Shown here one piece after another: positions 20,046 through 28,644 of a DNA stretch of 64,000 nucleotides; position 1 is the stretch's first letter; each line of letters opens with the position of its first letter. The position numbers and the translations under genes are program-made. Origin of the DNA: Bremerella volcania (GTDB lineage: Bacteria > Planctomycetota > Planctomycetia > Pirellulales > Pirellulaceae); the NCBI RefSeq assembly GCF_007748115.1, contig NZ_CP036289.1, positions 1,860,001 through 1,924,000 on the forward strand, given 5' to 3'. The notes under the pieces are model-generated. The model searched no databases. It saw nothing but the letters and a program-made list of their open reading frames with translations, and was not told the DNA's origin.

Positions 20046-20082
20046 AACGTGCAGTCACCGGGATATTGGGCTTCGATCTACA

Positions 20083-21240
20083 TCAGTCGCGCTCGTGCCC
20101 CTGGTTCTGTGTTGCTTTCCCCACTGGATTGACTCGTGGGCCGTGGTCCACGTCGATACCACGGTCTGCATGTTCCAGGTCAGTATTTGCAAAGTACTTC
20201 CGCTGAAACCGTAAGGCCACATTGACCAGAGCAATTAGTACGGGGACTTCAACCAGTGGCCCCACGACTGCGGCAAACGCTGCACCTGAATTGATGCCGA
20301 ATACTGCTACCGCGACAGCGATGGCGAGTTCGAAGTTGTTGCTGGCCGCCGTAAAAGCGATCGTAGTCGTTTTGGGATAATCCGCCCCCGCGACCTTGCC
20401 CATCCAAAACGACACCAGAAACATGACCACGAAATAGATGCACAAAGGAATAGCGATTCGGACGACATCCATCGGCAACTGCACGATGTACTCGCCCTTC
20501 AGGGAGAACATGACGACAATCGTGAAGAGCAAAGCGATCAACGTCAGTGGCGAGATCCGGGGAATGAACTTCTGCTCGTACCAATCCCGACCCTTTGCCC
20601 GCAACAGAACCAGTCGCGTTATCATTCCGCCGAAGAACGGTATGCCCAAGTAGATGAGCACGCTTTTGGCGATTTCCAACATGGAGACTTCAACAATCGC
20701 ACCTTGCAGGCCGATCAATGGCGGCAGGTACGTGATGAAGAACCACGCATAGACCGAATAGAACAGCACTTGAAAAATGGAATTCAACGCCACCAGGCCT
20801 GCCGCGTACTCACTGTCTCCCTTGGCAAGTTCGTTCCAGACAATGACCATCGCAATGCAGCGAGCGAGTCCAATCATGATCAGTCCGACCATGTAATCCG
20901 GATATCCACGCAGAAACACGATCGCCAACAAAAACATCAGCGCGGGGCCAATCACCCAGTTTTGAACCAGCGATATTCCAAGGATCTTCGTGTTACGAAA
21001 CACATCACCCAATTCTTCGTACTTCACCTTTGCCAACGGCGGGTACATCATCAGGATCAATCCGATGGCGATCGGAATGTTCGTCGTGCCAACCTGAAAC
21101 CGGTTGATGAACGATTCAACGCCCGGAATGAGGTAGCCTGCCGCGACGCCAACCGCCATTGCCAGAAAGATCCATAGCGTGAGAAAGCGATCAACGAACG
21201 ATAGTCTTTTGAGTCCTGCGTTTTCCATCTCTGCTTCCAT
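20083..21240 (-). CDS. acr3: ACR3-family arsenite efflux transporter
   Basis: A 385-residue membrane protein with ten or so helices. The conserved cysteine is in [14 protein letters not shown], and [20 protein letters not shown] is the second family signature. It exports As(III) using the proton gradient. The ATG at 21240 is chosen; ATG 21228 is also possible. It is divergent from arsR, with less than 100 bp between. Confidence 0.93.
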   Translation of the reverse strand: MEAEMENAGLKRLSFVDRFLTLWIFLAMAVGVAAGYLIPGVESFINRFQVGTTNIPIAIGLILMMYPPLAKVKYEELGDVFRNTKILGISLVQNWVIGPALMFLLAIVFLRGYPDYMVGLIMIGLARCIAMVIVWNELAKGDSEYAAGLVALNSIFQVLFYSVYAWFFITYLPPLIGLQGAIVEVSMLEIAKSVLIYLGIPFFGGMITRLVLLRAKGRDWYEQKFIPRISPLTLIALLFTIVVMFSLKGEYIVQLPMDVVRIAIPLCIYFVVMFLVSFWMGKVAGADYPKTTTIAFTAASNNFELAIAVAVAVFGINSGAAFAAVVGPLVEVPVLIALVNVALRFQRKYFANTDLEHADRGIDVDHGPRVNPVGKATQNQGHERD

Positions 21241-21313
21241 CAAAGTAGGTGGTTTTTGTCGTTCTCGCTCGAAAGTGTTGGACTTCGAAATTTGGGGTTG
21301 TCAGCACAAAACG

Positions 21314-21338
21314 TTTCGATATTTTTAATAATATGAAA
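21314..21338. promoter_or_regulatory. Likely ArsR operator
   Basis: An imperfect inverted repeat, TTTCGATATT then AATATGAAA, with one bulged base, lies in the acr3-arsR divergent region and overlaps the arsR start codon. Its AT-richness contrasts with the flanking DNA. An ArsR operator for autoregulation is the simplest reading; not tested. Confidence 0.5.
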
Positions 21339-21701
21339 TCAAAAGAAGCAGTGCAAGCTCTGTCCGCATTAGCGCAGGAATCCCGTCTGGAGGTGTTCCG
21401 ACTGCTGGTTCGTTGCGGGGAAGAAGGTTTGGCGGCCGGTCAGATTGCTGAACAACTTGATGTGCCCCCGGCTACGATGTCCTTTCACCTGAAGGAACTG
21501 ACACGCGCCGGCCTGATTGAACAAAGGCGAGAGGGTCGCTCGCTCATCTACACACTGGACTTCAAAGGCATGCGGTCATTGCTGGCGTATTTGACGGAGG
21601 ACTGCTGCCAAGGCCACCCAGAACTGTGCCCACCGGACTACTCGAAGTCGGATTGCCGTGGTTCGGCACGCTCAAGAGGCCGCAAACAGAAGAGAATGTG
21701 A
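21333..21701 (+). CDS. arsR: ArsR-family repressor
   Basis: A 122-residue winged-helix protein. The helix-turn-helix is QIAEQLDVPPATMSFHLKELTRAGL and the wing is EQRREGRSLIYTLD. The C-terminal DCCQGHPELC gives three cysteines as a likely As(III) site, rather than the classical ELCVCDL. The start at 21333 is chosen because the family sequence begins there. Divergent from acr3, which it probably represses. Confidence 0.92.
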   Translation: MKSKEAVQALSALAQESRLEVFRLLVRCGEEGLAAGQIAEQLDVPPATMSFHLKELTRAGLIEQRREGRSLIYTLDFKGMRSLLAYLTEDCCQGHPELCPPDYSKSDCRGSARSRGRKQKRM

Positions 21702-22068
21702 AGCCACCACGACCCCAGAGACAAACGAGATTGCATTCAAGCTGAGCGCGGTCGCTGACTAGGGTCCCAGGAAAGTGGTTTACCCACTATCGCTCAGCTT
21801 GGCGAAGGCCATGAACTCGGTAGTGCAGACCGGCATGAAATCCGCCGGATGTGAAATCAGGATCAGCTATTTCCTTTGTAATCTGACAACTTGCGCATCC
21901 CGTGGGTGGTCTTTGTCTCGAAATCGGGAGCCGGTTCGTTCAAGCGGGGCAGTTAGGTTGCATTTTCCATTGCAGCTTTCCTTCAATTGCCTGGCGGCGA
22001 TTTGGGATTCACCGGAGATCCTTCGCCAGCAGGTCTCCGGGCAGTTCGATGAAGCAACGGCCATCCTC
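21702..22068. other. Gene-free stretch after arsR
   Basis: Apart from the 24-bp repeat, I see no coding sequence in this 367-bp stretch in any frame. It probably holds the left junction of the inserted VIT/CDF segment; the sequence becomes GC-rich at about 22060. Confidence 0.6.
21774..21797 (+). repeat. 24-bp direct repeat, copy 1
   Basis: AGTGGTTTACCCACTATCGC followed by TCAG is identical to 23821-23844. The core GTGG-TTTAC-CCAC is palindromic. The two copies bracket the foreign-looking VIT/CDF pair and the lactate dehydrogenase stub. Possibly a terminal scrap of an insertion sequence or a recombination site; its identity is unknown. Confidence 0.9.
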
Positions 22069-22770
22069 TCAGACAGCCGTGCCGACCAGTGCTCCGATCC
22101 CGGCAGTTAGCGCCATGGCGAGTGTGCCCCAGAATGTCACGCGCAGCGTTGCACGCCAGATGGGGGCTCCGCCGGCATAGGCCCCGACCGCGCCCAGCAG
22201 TGCGAGAAACAGCAGCGAGGCGATGGAGACCGTCCAAGGCAACAGATCGGCGGGCGAGACCAGTACCATCGCCAGCGGCATCGCCGCCCCGACCGAAAAG
22301 GTGGCCGCCGAGGTCAGCGCGGCCTGGATGGGGCGCGCCGTCGTAACCTCGGAAATCCCCAACTCGTCGCGCAGATGGGTGCCGAGCGCGTCCTTGGCCA
22401 TCATCTGGCCGGCAACCCGCCGGGCAAGGTCGGGTTCGACTCCGCGATTGACGTAGATTTTCGCAAGCTCGTCCAGCTCGAAGTCCGGCTGGTCGACCTG
22501 CTCGGCACGCTCGCGTTCGAGGTCGGCGTTTTCCGTATCGGCCTGCGAACTGACCGAAACATATTCGCCCGCAGCCATCGACATGGCCCCTGCGACCAGC
22601 CCGGCGACTCCCGCGACCAGAACCTCGGACCCCGAAGTCGCCGCTGCCGCAACGCCGACGATCAGGCTGGCAGTCGAGACGATGCCGTCATTGGCGCCGA
22701 GCACCGCAGCTCTCAGCCAGCCGACGCGCGAGACGAAATGGTTTTCATTAGTCGACGCTACAGTGGTCAT
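22069..22770 (-). CDS. VIT1/CCC1-family metal transporter
   Basis: A 233-residue protein with five membrane segments. The family signature ANDGIVSTASLIVGVAAA lies near the N-terminus, then the cytosolic metal-binding loop rich in Glu and Asp (ERERAEQVDQPDFELDELAK), then the C-terminal helices. It would move Fe2+ or Mn2+ out of the cytosol. By eye the base composition is more GC-rich than its neighbours, and the sequence looks like alphaproteobacterial homologues; transfer is inferred. Confidence 0.9.
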   Translation of the reverse strand: MTTVASTNENHFVSRVGWLRAAVLGANDGIVSTASLIVGVAAAATSGSEVLVAGVAGLVAGAMSMAAGEYVSVSSQADTENADLERERAEQVDQPDFELDELAKIYVNRGVEPDLARRVAGQMMAKDALGTHLRDELGISEVTTARPIQAALTSAATFSVGAAMPLAMVLVSPADLLPWTVSIASLLFLALLGAVGAYAGGAPIWRATLRVTFWGTLAMALTAGIGALVGTAV

Positions 22771-22790
22771 GGAAACGGTCCTTTCCCGTG

Positions 22791-23684
22791 TTATGTTACA
22801 AGGCAGCTGCCGGCCCGCTCGCAGGCAACCTGCTCCAATTGCACGGTGGCGTGTGCGATTCCGAAGCCGTGCTCCAGCTCATCAGCAACATGATCGAGGA
22901 AACCGTCAGGATCGGCCCCGTCCCAGACCAGATGCACGGCCATCGCGGTGCGGGTGGTGGAAAGCGCCCAGATATGCAGGTCGTGCACGTTGCTCACGCC
23001 CTCTTGCCCGCCCAGCCAGTCGGCCACGGCTTGTCGGTCGATTGCTTCGGGCACCCCGTCCAGTTCCAGCCGCAGCGAGTCACGGAGCAGCCCCCACGCC
23101 GTCCAGGCGATGAGGACGCTGACCGCGATGGCGACGGCCGGGTCGAGCCATTGCCAGCCGGTCAGCATGATCCCCGCCGCGGCCAGCACCACCGCCCCCG
23201 ACACCGCCGCATCGGCGGCCATGTGCAGATAGGCGCCCTTGGCGTTCAGATCCTCCTTTTGCGACTTGATGAACAACAAGGCAGATCCGGTATTCACCCC
23301 GATACCGACCATCGCCACCAGCAGGATCGTCAGCCCCGGCACCTCGACCACGGCCTGAAAGCGGTGCGCGGCCTCCCAGATCACCAGGACGACGCCGATC
23401 AGAATGGCGACGGCGTTCAGCATCGCGGCCAGGATCGTGGCGCGGCCATAGCCGAAGGTATAAGCGACGGTGCCTGCGCGCTTGGCAAGCACGGCCGCGC
23501 CCCAAGCGGTCAGCAGGCCGGCGACATCGGTCAGGTTATGCGCCGCATCGGCGATCAGCGCCAGTGAGCCGGTCAGGAACCCCGCCGTCGCCTCGACCAG
23601 CACATAGGCGGTATTAAGTCCGACAGCCCAGCGAAAGGCGGGGCCAAGGTCGGCCGGGGTTGCATGGATGTGATCATGTGCCAT
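22791..23684 (-). CDS. Cation diffusion facilitator (CzcD/ZitB-like)
   Basis: A 297-residue CDF protein with six helices. Metal-site residues are visible in DAAHNLTDVAGLL and HMAADAAVSGAVVLAAAG. The cytosolic C-terminal domain contains NVHDLHIWALSTTR. It exports Zn2+, Cd2+ or similar in exchange for protons. The true start is the ATG at 23684 (MAHDHIHATPADLG). Only 20 bp separate it from the VIT gene, so the two form a metal-efflux pair, GC-rich and probably acquired by transfer. Confidence 0.93.
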   Translation of the reverse strand: MAHDHIHATPADLGPAFRWAVGLNTAYVLVEATAGFLTGSLALIADAAHNLTDVAGLLTAWGAAVLAKRAGTVAYTFGYGRATILAAMLNAVAILIGVVLVIWEAAHRFQAVVEVPGLTILLVAMVGIGVNTGSALLFIKSQKEDLNAKGAYLHMAADAAVSGAVVLAAAGIMLTGWQWLDPAVAIAVSVLIAWTAWGLLRDSLRLELDGVPEAIDRQAVADWLGGQEGVSNVHDLHIWALSTTRTAMAVHLVWDGADPDGFLDHVADELEHGFGIAHATVQLEQVACERAGSCLVT

Positions 23685-23688
23685 GGTC

Positions 23689-23778
23689 TCAGACTTTCCG
23701 CCGTATCGTGCCGGAACGCACCATCGCGTACGCCGCCGTCGATCCAACCAGTCCGCTACCAACAATTCCAACCTTCAT
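23689..23778 (-). pseudogene. ldh: 5' stub of L-lactate/malate dehydrogenase gene
   Basis: After a strong GGAGG site, the minus strand encodes MKVGIVGSGLVGSTAAYAMV, the NAD-binding start of L-lactate dehydrogenases (GxGxxG fold). It then changes to RSGTIRRKV and stops. The rest of the gene is missing and the CDF gene begins 4 bp later. Lactate dehydrogenase would suit the last place in the fermentative operon. A malate dehydrogenase is the alternative. Confidence 0.8.
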
Positions 23779-23820
23779 CGTTTGCCTCCGCTCCGTGTGT
23801 TGTTCGGGTGTCCCGAGTCC

Positions 23821-23844
23821 AGTGGTTTACCCACTATCGCTCAG
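23821..23844 (+). repeat. 24-bp direct repeat, copy 2
   Basis: Identical to 21774-21797 and in the same orientation, 2047 bp away. It lies about 40 bp upstream of the ldh stub start, so it could also be a regulatory site in the ldh leader. Which reading holds cannot be decided from two copies. Confidence 0.9.
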
Positions 23845-23895
23845 TGTTTTCGCTGAACGGACTCGATGTCGTGAAGCAGCGCCAAAAATTCCCTC

Positions 23896-24681
23896 CTATT
23901 TGAGGAAAGCCTTCACCAACATGAGTACGGCGATCGCGAGCAAGAACCACCCAAAGTATCGTTTCAGTTTCTCTTTGTCGGTTTTGACGGAAATCCGACT
24001 CCCAATCTGGCCCCCGATAAACACAGCAATTGCGAGGAAGAGCGATAACTTCCAATTCCAGTGCCCGTTGATCATGTGTCCGGCAAATCCTCCGGTGGCG
24101 GTCATGCCGACCATGAACGCGCTCGAGCCAACCGCAATTTCCATGGGCACGCCGAACAGCAACACCATCATGGGAACTTTCAGTATTCCGCCACCGACTC
24201 CAACCATACCGCTGACCAGTCCCGCAGCGAAAGATACTGGTAACGCGACCGGCATGTTGACAGCATAGGATTGGTCTCCCACCGTTCGCTGCCAAACGCC
24301 GAACGCTTCGGTGCGAGCCGGGCCAAGCGCTCGAAACGACTTGACCATGAAAAAGCCGGCCACTGCCACAAATCCACTGAACAGCACGGACAACAGCGAA
24401 CCCGAGAAGTAAGACGAAGAGAATCCCCCGATGAATCCTCCGAGCGTTGTCGCGATTTCCAAGACAATGGCCAACGGCCAGTCGATCCGTTTTGCTTTGC
24501 GGAACACAATCGACGACGACAAAGACATCGTCATGATTAGAAAGAGGCTGTTCGCCGCTGCCGTATGGAAGTCGATTCCGGACCAGACCTGCACAGGCGT
24601 GTAGAGCACACCGCCGCCTTGACCCAGCATCGAAAACACAACGGCCACTGCAAAGAACAAGATTGCCAGGACGGCGAACAT
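23896..24681 (-). CDS. TSUP/TauE-SafE family anion exporter
   Basis: A 261-residue membrane protein with eight or so helices and the two repeat signatures of the family (SMLGQGGGVLYTP and SGMVGVGGGILKVPMM). TSUP proteins carry sulfite, sulfoacetate or other organic anions; substrate unknown here. ATG 24681 is preferred, with AAGG upstream; a TTG at 24687 is the alternative. Gap of 34 bp to the FmdE-like gene. Confidence 0.85.
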   Translation of the reverse strand: MFAVLAILFFAVAVVFSMLGQGGGVLYTPVQVWSGIDFHTAAANSLFLIMTMSLSSSIVFRKAKRIDWPLAIVLEIATTLGGFIGGFSSSYFSGSLLSVLFSGFVAVAGFFMVKSFRALGPARTEAFGVWQRTVGDQSYAVNMPVALPVSFAAGLVSGMVGVGGGILKVPMMVLLFGVPMEIAVGSSAFMVGMTATGGFAGHMINGHWNWKLSLFLAIAVFIGGQIGSRISVKTDKEKLKRYFGWFLLAIAVLMLVKAFLK

Positions 24682-24715
24682 AGCCAAGCCTTTTCGTAAG
24701 CGCGATTACAGCAGG

Positions 24716-25324
24716 CTACGAGTCGTAGCCTGAGCAAGGCACACAAGCCAGTCGCTTGTCTGCCAGGACACGGAGCTTGTCCACGAAAACGACTTCGCCA
24801 CACCGCGCGCATCGCGCGGTGTCGAACAGCCCCTTGCGCACGGGCGGCACTTCGTCTGGAAGTGATTCGACCGCCAGAAATTCCGAGGCATCCAGTCCCA
24901 TGATTCGCTCGATCAGCAGGTCGACCACTTCAGCGGGAATGTCTTGTGGCGGCACGCCGGCCTTGCGTTGTTGGACGAACCGAGATTGCAAAGCGTTCTC
25001 GAAGAAATCCGGCTTCAATGCGAGTCTCACACGGTGTCCCGACGCAACATCGATCAGCGTGAAGGCCATCTTGTTGTAGTAGAGCTTCTCAATGTTCGAT
25101 TTCCCGTAGGTGCAACCAGTCGCAATCATCACGCCGTCGAGACAGCATCCAGCGGCATGACCTTTGCCGGTCTCAGCGATCACATGCAGTTTCTTGTTTC
25201 GCGATCGCGGCACGTTCAAATTTGCGCAGGCTTCCAAGCCAGCGCGAATACCAAGTGGCATGGCGGGACATTTGTGACCATGAAATTGAATTCCCCATTC
25301 GAGGAGTCCTGTTGGATCAGTCAT
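24716..25324 (-). CDS. FmdE-like protein with C-terminal zinc ribbon
   Basis: 202 residues. The N-terminal FmdE domain has FHGHKCPAMPLGIRAGLEA, with His and Cys as metal ligands, then GKGHAAGCCLDGVMIATGCTYGK. The C-terminus has a zinc ribbon, CARC and CVPC. In methanogens FmdE is tied to formylmethanofuran dehydrogenase, but bacterial stand-alone copies have no fixed role, and a formyl-transfer or molybdopterin link is only a guess. Overlaps the PPK2 gene by 8 bp, so co-translated. Confidence 0.85.
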   Translation of the reverse strand: MTDPTGLLEWGIQFHGHKCPAMPLGIRAGLEACANLNVPRSRNKKLHVIAETGKGHAAGCCLDGVMIATGCTYGKSNIEKLYYNKMAFTLIDVASGHRVRLALKPDFFENALQSRFVQQRKAGVPPQDIPAEVVDLLIERIMGLDASEFLAVESLPDEVPPVRKGLFDTARCARCGEVVFVDKLRVLADKRLACVPCSGYDS

Positions 25325-26156
25325 TGTCTTTCTCCTTTGAGGAGGTGACTGCCGCGTGATATTTCGCGGCGATGTCGGTCAAATCAACCGTGGGCTTGGG
25401 AAACTGCATGTCCAAGGACTCGAGGTATTTGACCACGATCCGAGACACAATCAGGTTGCGTGACCATTTGTGATTGGCCGGCACAACGAACCACGGCGCG
25501 TGATCGGTGCTGCATCGGCTTAGCGCGTCCTCGAATGCTTTTGTATAGTCGTCCCAGTAAGGACGTTCTGCGTAATCCGCCTCGCTGATCTTCCATTGTC
25601 GTGTCGGATCGTCCAATCGCTTCTTGAACCTGCGTAGTTGTTCCTCGGGACTGATATGCAGGAAGAACTTGAGAATATGGGTGCCACTATCGGACAAGTG
25701 TTTCTCGAAAGCGTTGATGACGTCATACCGCTCCGACCAAACGCTCTTCGGCACCAGTTCCTGAACGCGAGCAATCAACACATCCTCGTAGTGCGAACGG
25801 TTGAAGATCACAACCTCGCCAACCCTGGGAACGACCTTGTAGATTCTCCAGAGGAAATCGTGTTCTGCCTCTTCAGGCGTCGGTGCCTTGAAAGCCTGAA
25901 CGCGGCAACTCTGCGGATTCATGTAACCCAATACATGGCGAATCGTGCCATCTTTGCCACCGGCATCCAGCGCCTGCAGGCAAATCAGCAATGACCGGCG
26001 GTGTTCGGCGTACAAGAGATACTGCAATTCACGCAGACGCTCAGCGTAGTGGCTTATCTCATCAGCCGCCGCCTCCTTGTCCCTGGCAGCCTTGTAGTGC
26101 GGATCGATATCGTCCAGCCGCATTCGCTCGCCGGGCTTCACGCGAAAGTGTTTCAT
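25317..26156 (-). CDS. ppk2: Polyphosphate kinase 2
   Basis: 279 residues, PPK2 family. Walker A-like DAGGKDGTIRH, then NRSHYEDVLIARVQ and the lid region RRFKKRLDDPTRQWKIS are seen. It makes nucleotide triphosphates or diphosphates from polyphosphate (or the reverse). Start at 26156 (MKHFRVKPGERMR). It lies between PEP synthase and FmdE and fits an energy-stress operon. Single-domain class I PPK2 by length. Confidence 0.93.
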   Translation of the reverse strand: MKHFRVKPGERMRLDDIDPHYKAARDKEAAADEISHYAERLRELQYLLYAEHRRSLLICLQALDAGGKDGTIRHVLGYMNPQSCRVQAFKAPTPEEAEHDFLWRIYKVVPRVGEVVIFNRSHYEDVLIARVQELVPKSVWSERYDVINAFEKHLSDSGTHILKFFLHISPEEQLRRFKKRLDDPTRQWKISEADYAERPYWDDYTKAFEDALSRCSTDHAPWFVVPANHKWSRNLIVSRIVVKYLESLDMQFPKPTVDLTDIAAKYHAAVTSSKEKDND

Positions 26157-26181
26157 CTGGTTCTTTTCTTTACTTGCTGAC

Positions 26182-28611
26182 TCAATCGGAACGCGGCCCA
26201 CGGCCGAGACGCCGTTCAACTTCCAGGACGTACTGTGTCGTCTTCAGCACCGTGTCCGGGTTGAGACTCATCGAGTCGACGCCAAGCTCGACCAGGAACT
26301 CGGCCATCTCGGGGTAATCGGACGGTGCCTGGCCACACAGGCCGCTGTGGCGTTCATTGCGGCGGCAGCCTTCCACCGCCAGGCGGATCATTTCTTTGAC
26401 GCCCGCGTCTCGCTCGTCGAAATCGAAAGCAACGATTTCCGAATCGCGGTCGACCCCCAACGTCAATTGGGTCAGATCGTTGGAGCCAATGGAGAACCCG
26501 TCGAACAGTTGGGCAAAGGCATCGATCTGAATAACGTTGTTGGGAATTTCGCACATCACGTAGATTTCCAGGCCATTCTCACCGCGCACTAAGCCGTGCG
26601 CCGCCATTGTGGCCAGCACTTTTTCGCCTTCGTTTACACGACGACAGAAGGGGATCATAAGCTTCACGTTGGTCAGGCCCATCTCGTCACGCACGCGCTG
26701 CATGGCGGCGCATTCCAGGGCAAAACCCTCGGCGTAGGCCGGATGTGCATAGCGCGACGCGCCGCGAAAGCCCAACATCGGATTGTCCTCTTCGGCTTCA
26801 AACCAGCGGCCGCCGAGCAACGAGGCGTATTCATTCGTTTTGAAGTCAGACATCCGCACCACGACCGGCTTGGGATAGAAAGCCGCGGCAATGGTGCCGA
26901 CTCCTTCAGAAAGTCTTTGAATGAAGAATTCAGCTGGACTGTCGTAGTAGCGAGTCAGGTGTTCGATCTCCGCTCGCTCACCCGCCTCTTCGATACGCTC
27001 GGGGTGCAGCAGCGCCATGGGATGGGCCTTGATGAATTCGTTGATAATGAACTCCATCCGGGCAAGACCCACACCGTCGTTGGGCAGGAACCTGGTTTTG
27101 AAGGCGAGCTCCGGGTTGCCCAGGTTGATCATGATTTCGGTCGCCGGGCGCTGCATGCCGGCCAGCTCGGTTTCAATCACCTCAAAGGACACCTCGCCAG
27201 CATAGACACGGCCGACATCGCCCTCGGCACAGGACACCGTGACCGTATCACCGGTATGTATCTGGACTGTTGCGTCGCCGGCACCGACCACGGCGGCAAT
27301 GCCCAACTCGCGCGAGATGATCGCCGCGTGGCAAGTTCGACCGCCGCGATTCGTAACGATGGCTGCCGCGGTTTTCATCACCGGTTCCCAGTCAGGCGTC
27401 GTCGTGTCCGCAACCAGCACTTCGCCTTCCTGGAAATCCGCCAGATGTGCGACGCCGGCAATCACGCGTGCCTGGCCGGTGGCGATCTTGGCGCGGACGG
27501 CCCGGCCTTCGGCCAGCGTGCTGTCGGGCTTGCCGGTCAATTCATACTCCTGGAGTACGGTGCCTTTCTTTTGCGAAGCGACCGTTTCGGGCCGAGCCTG
27601 CACCATGTACAGTTGGCCGTCCAGACCGTCCCTGGCCCATTCCATGTCCATGGGCTTGTGGTAACCCGCCTGTTGGCTGTAATGCTGCTCGACCTTGATT
27701 GCGTACTCGGCCAACTTCAGCACCTCGTCGTCGCTGATGCAGAACCGTGCTCGTTCCTCGGCCGACGTCGGCACGTTGCGCGTCGGTTCGCGAGTACGAC
27801 CTTTGGCGTAGATCATTTTGATCTTTTTGCGGCCGAGCGTGCGTCGCAGCACAGTGCGATGGCCTTGTTCGAACGTCGGCTTGTGTACGTAGAATTCGTC
27901 CGGATCGACGGCACCTTGTACGACGTTTTCTCCCAATCCGTAGGCGCCCGTAATGAATGCGACGTCGCGAAAGCCGGTTTCTGTGTCCAACGAGAACATG
28001 ACGCCCGAGGCGGACAGGTCCGACCGGATCATCTTCATCACGCCGACCGAGAGGGCCACTTTGAAATGGTCGAAGCCCTGATCGATGCGGTAGTGGATCG
28101 CGCGGTCGGTGAACAAGCTGGCGAAACAGCGCTTGCAGGCGTCCAGGTATTCGGCTTCGCCTTTGATGTTTAGATACGTGTCCTGTTGGCCGGCAAAGCT
28201 GGCAGTGGGCAAATCTTCCGCGGTCGCCGAGCTGCGAATGGCCAGGCTCATGTCCTCGCCGTATTCGCCACGAAGCGTGCGGTAGGCAGCGAGCATCTCG
28301 TCCCGCAGATCGTCCGGCAGCTGTGCGGCGTAGATGATCGAACGCGCGCGGGCTCCGCGGCGGGCCAGGTCCGTAACGTCGTCCGGATCGAGATCATCCA
28401 GCGCGTCGTGCAGTGCATCCCACGCACCGGCCTCGGTCAACACGTAGCGATAGGCTTCGGCCGTAATGGCGAACCCGTTGGGCACTTTCACGCCCTGCGG
28501 CGTCAATTCGCGATACATCTCACCCAGTGACGCGTTCTTACCGCCCACCAACGGCACATCATCGATCGTCAAGTCCTTGAAAAAACGAATGTATTGTTGG
28601 CTGTCGCTCAT
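26182..28611 (-). CDS. ppsA: Phosphoenolpyruvate synthase
   Basis: 809 residues with the standard three parts: N-terminal ATP-grasp (VGGKNASLGEM, then RSSATAEDLPTASFAGQQDT), the swivelling phosphohistidine domain (GGRTCHAAIISRE at about 427) and the C-terminal PEP/pyruvate barrel (EIPNNVI, SIGSNDLTQLTLG, and LCGQAPSDYPE with the catalytic cysteine). It converts pyruvate, ATP and water to PEP, AMP and phosphate. In a fermentative island lacking pyruvate kinase it could run toward pyruvate; that is inference. Confidence 0.96.
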   Translation of the reverse strand: MSDSQQYIRFFKDLTIDDVPLVGGKNASLGEMYRELTPQGVKVPNGFAITAEAYRYVLTEAGAWDALHDALDDLDPDDVTDLARRGARARSIIYAAQLPDDLRDEMLAAYRTLRGEYGEDMSLAIRSSATAEDLPTASFAGQQDTYLNIKGEAEYLDACKRCFASLFTDRAIHYRIDQGFDHFKVALSVGVMKMIRSDLSASGVMFSLDTETGFRDVAFITGAYGLGENVVQGAVDPDEFYVHKPTFEQGHRTVLRRTLGRKKIKMIYAKGRTREPTRNVPTSAEERARFCISDDEVLKLAEYAIKVEQHYSQQAGYHKPMDMEWARDGLDGQLYMVQARPETVASQKKGTVLQEYELTGKPDSTLAEGRAVRAKIATGQARVIAGVAHLADFQEGEVLVADTTTPDWEPVMKTAAAIVTNRGGRTCHAAIISRELGIAAVVGAGDATVQIHTGDTVTVSCAEGDVGRVYAGEVSFEVIETELAGMQRPATEIMINLGNPELAFKTRFLPNDGVGLARMEFIINEFIKAHPMALLHPERIEEAGERAEIEHLTRYYDSPAEFFIQRLSEGVGTIAAAFYPKPVVVRMSDFKTNEYASLLGGRWFEAEEDNPMLGFRGASRYAHPAYAEGFALECAAMQRVRDEMGLTNVKLMIPFCRRVNEGEKVLATMAAHGLVRGENGLEIYVMCEIPNNVIQIDAFAQLFDGFSIGSNDLTQLTLGVDRDSEIVAFDFDERDAGVKEMIRLAVEGCRRNERHSGLCGQAPSDYPEMAEFLVELGVDSMSLNPDTVLKTTQYVLEVERRLGRGPRSD

Positions 28612-28644
28612 CTTTCCGTCTCCTTAAATCCGTCTCGTAGTTTG

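Noticed and set aside
21774-23844. 24-bp repeat as an integron attC site or transposon target duplication
   Set aside because: No integrase or transposase is present and 24 bp is long for a target duplication; the origin stays open.
26596-28173. Open frame of 525 codons opposite ppsA
   Set aside because: Antisense shadow of a high-GC gene; ppsA is unmistakable and no motif is seen in the antisense product.
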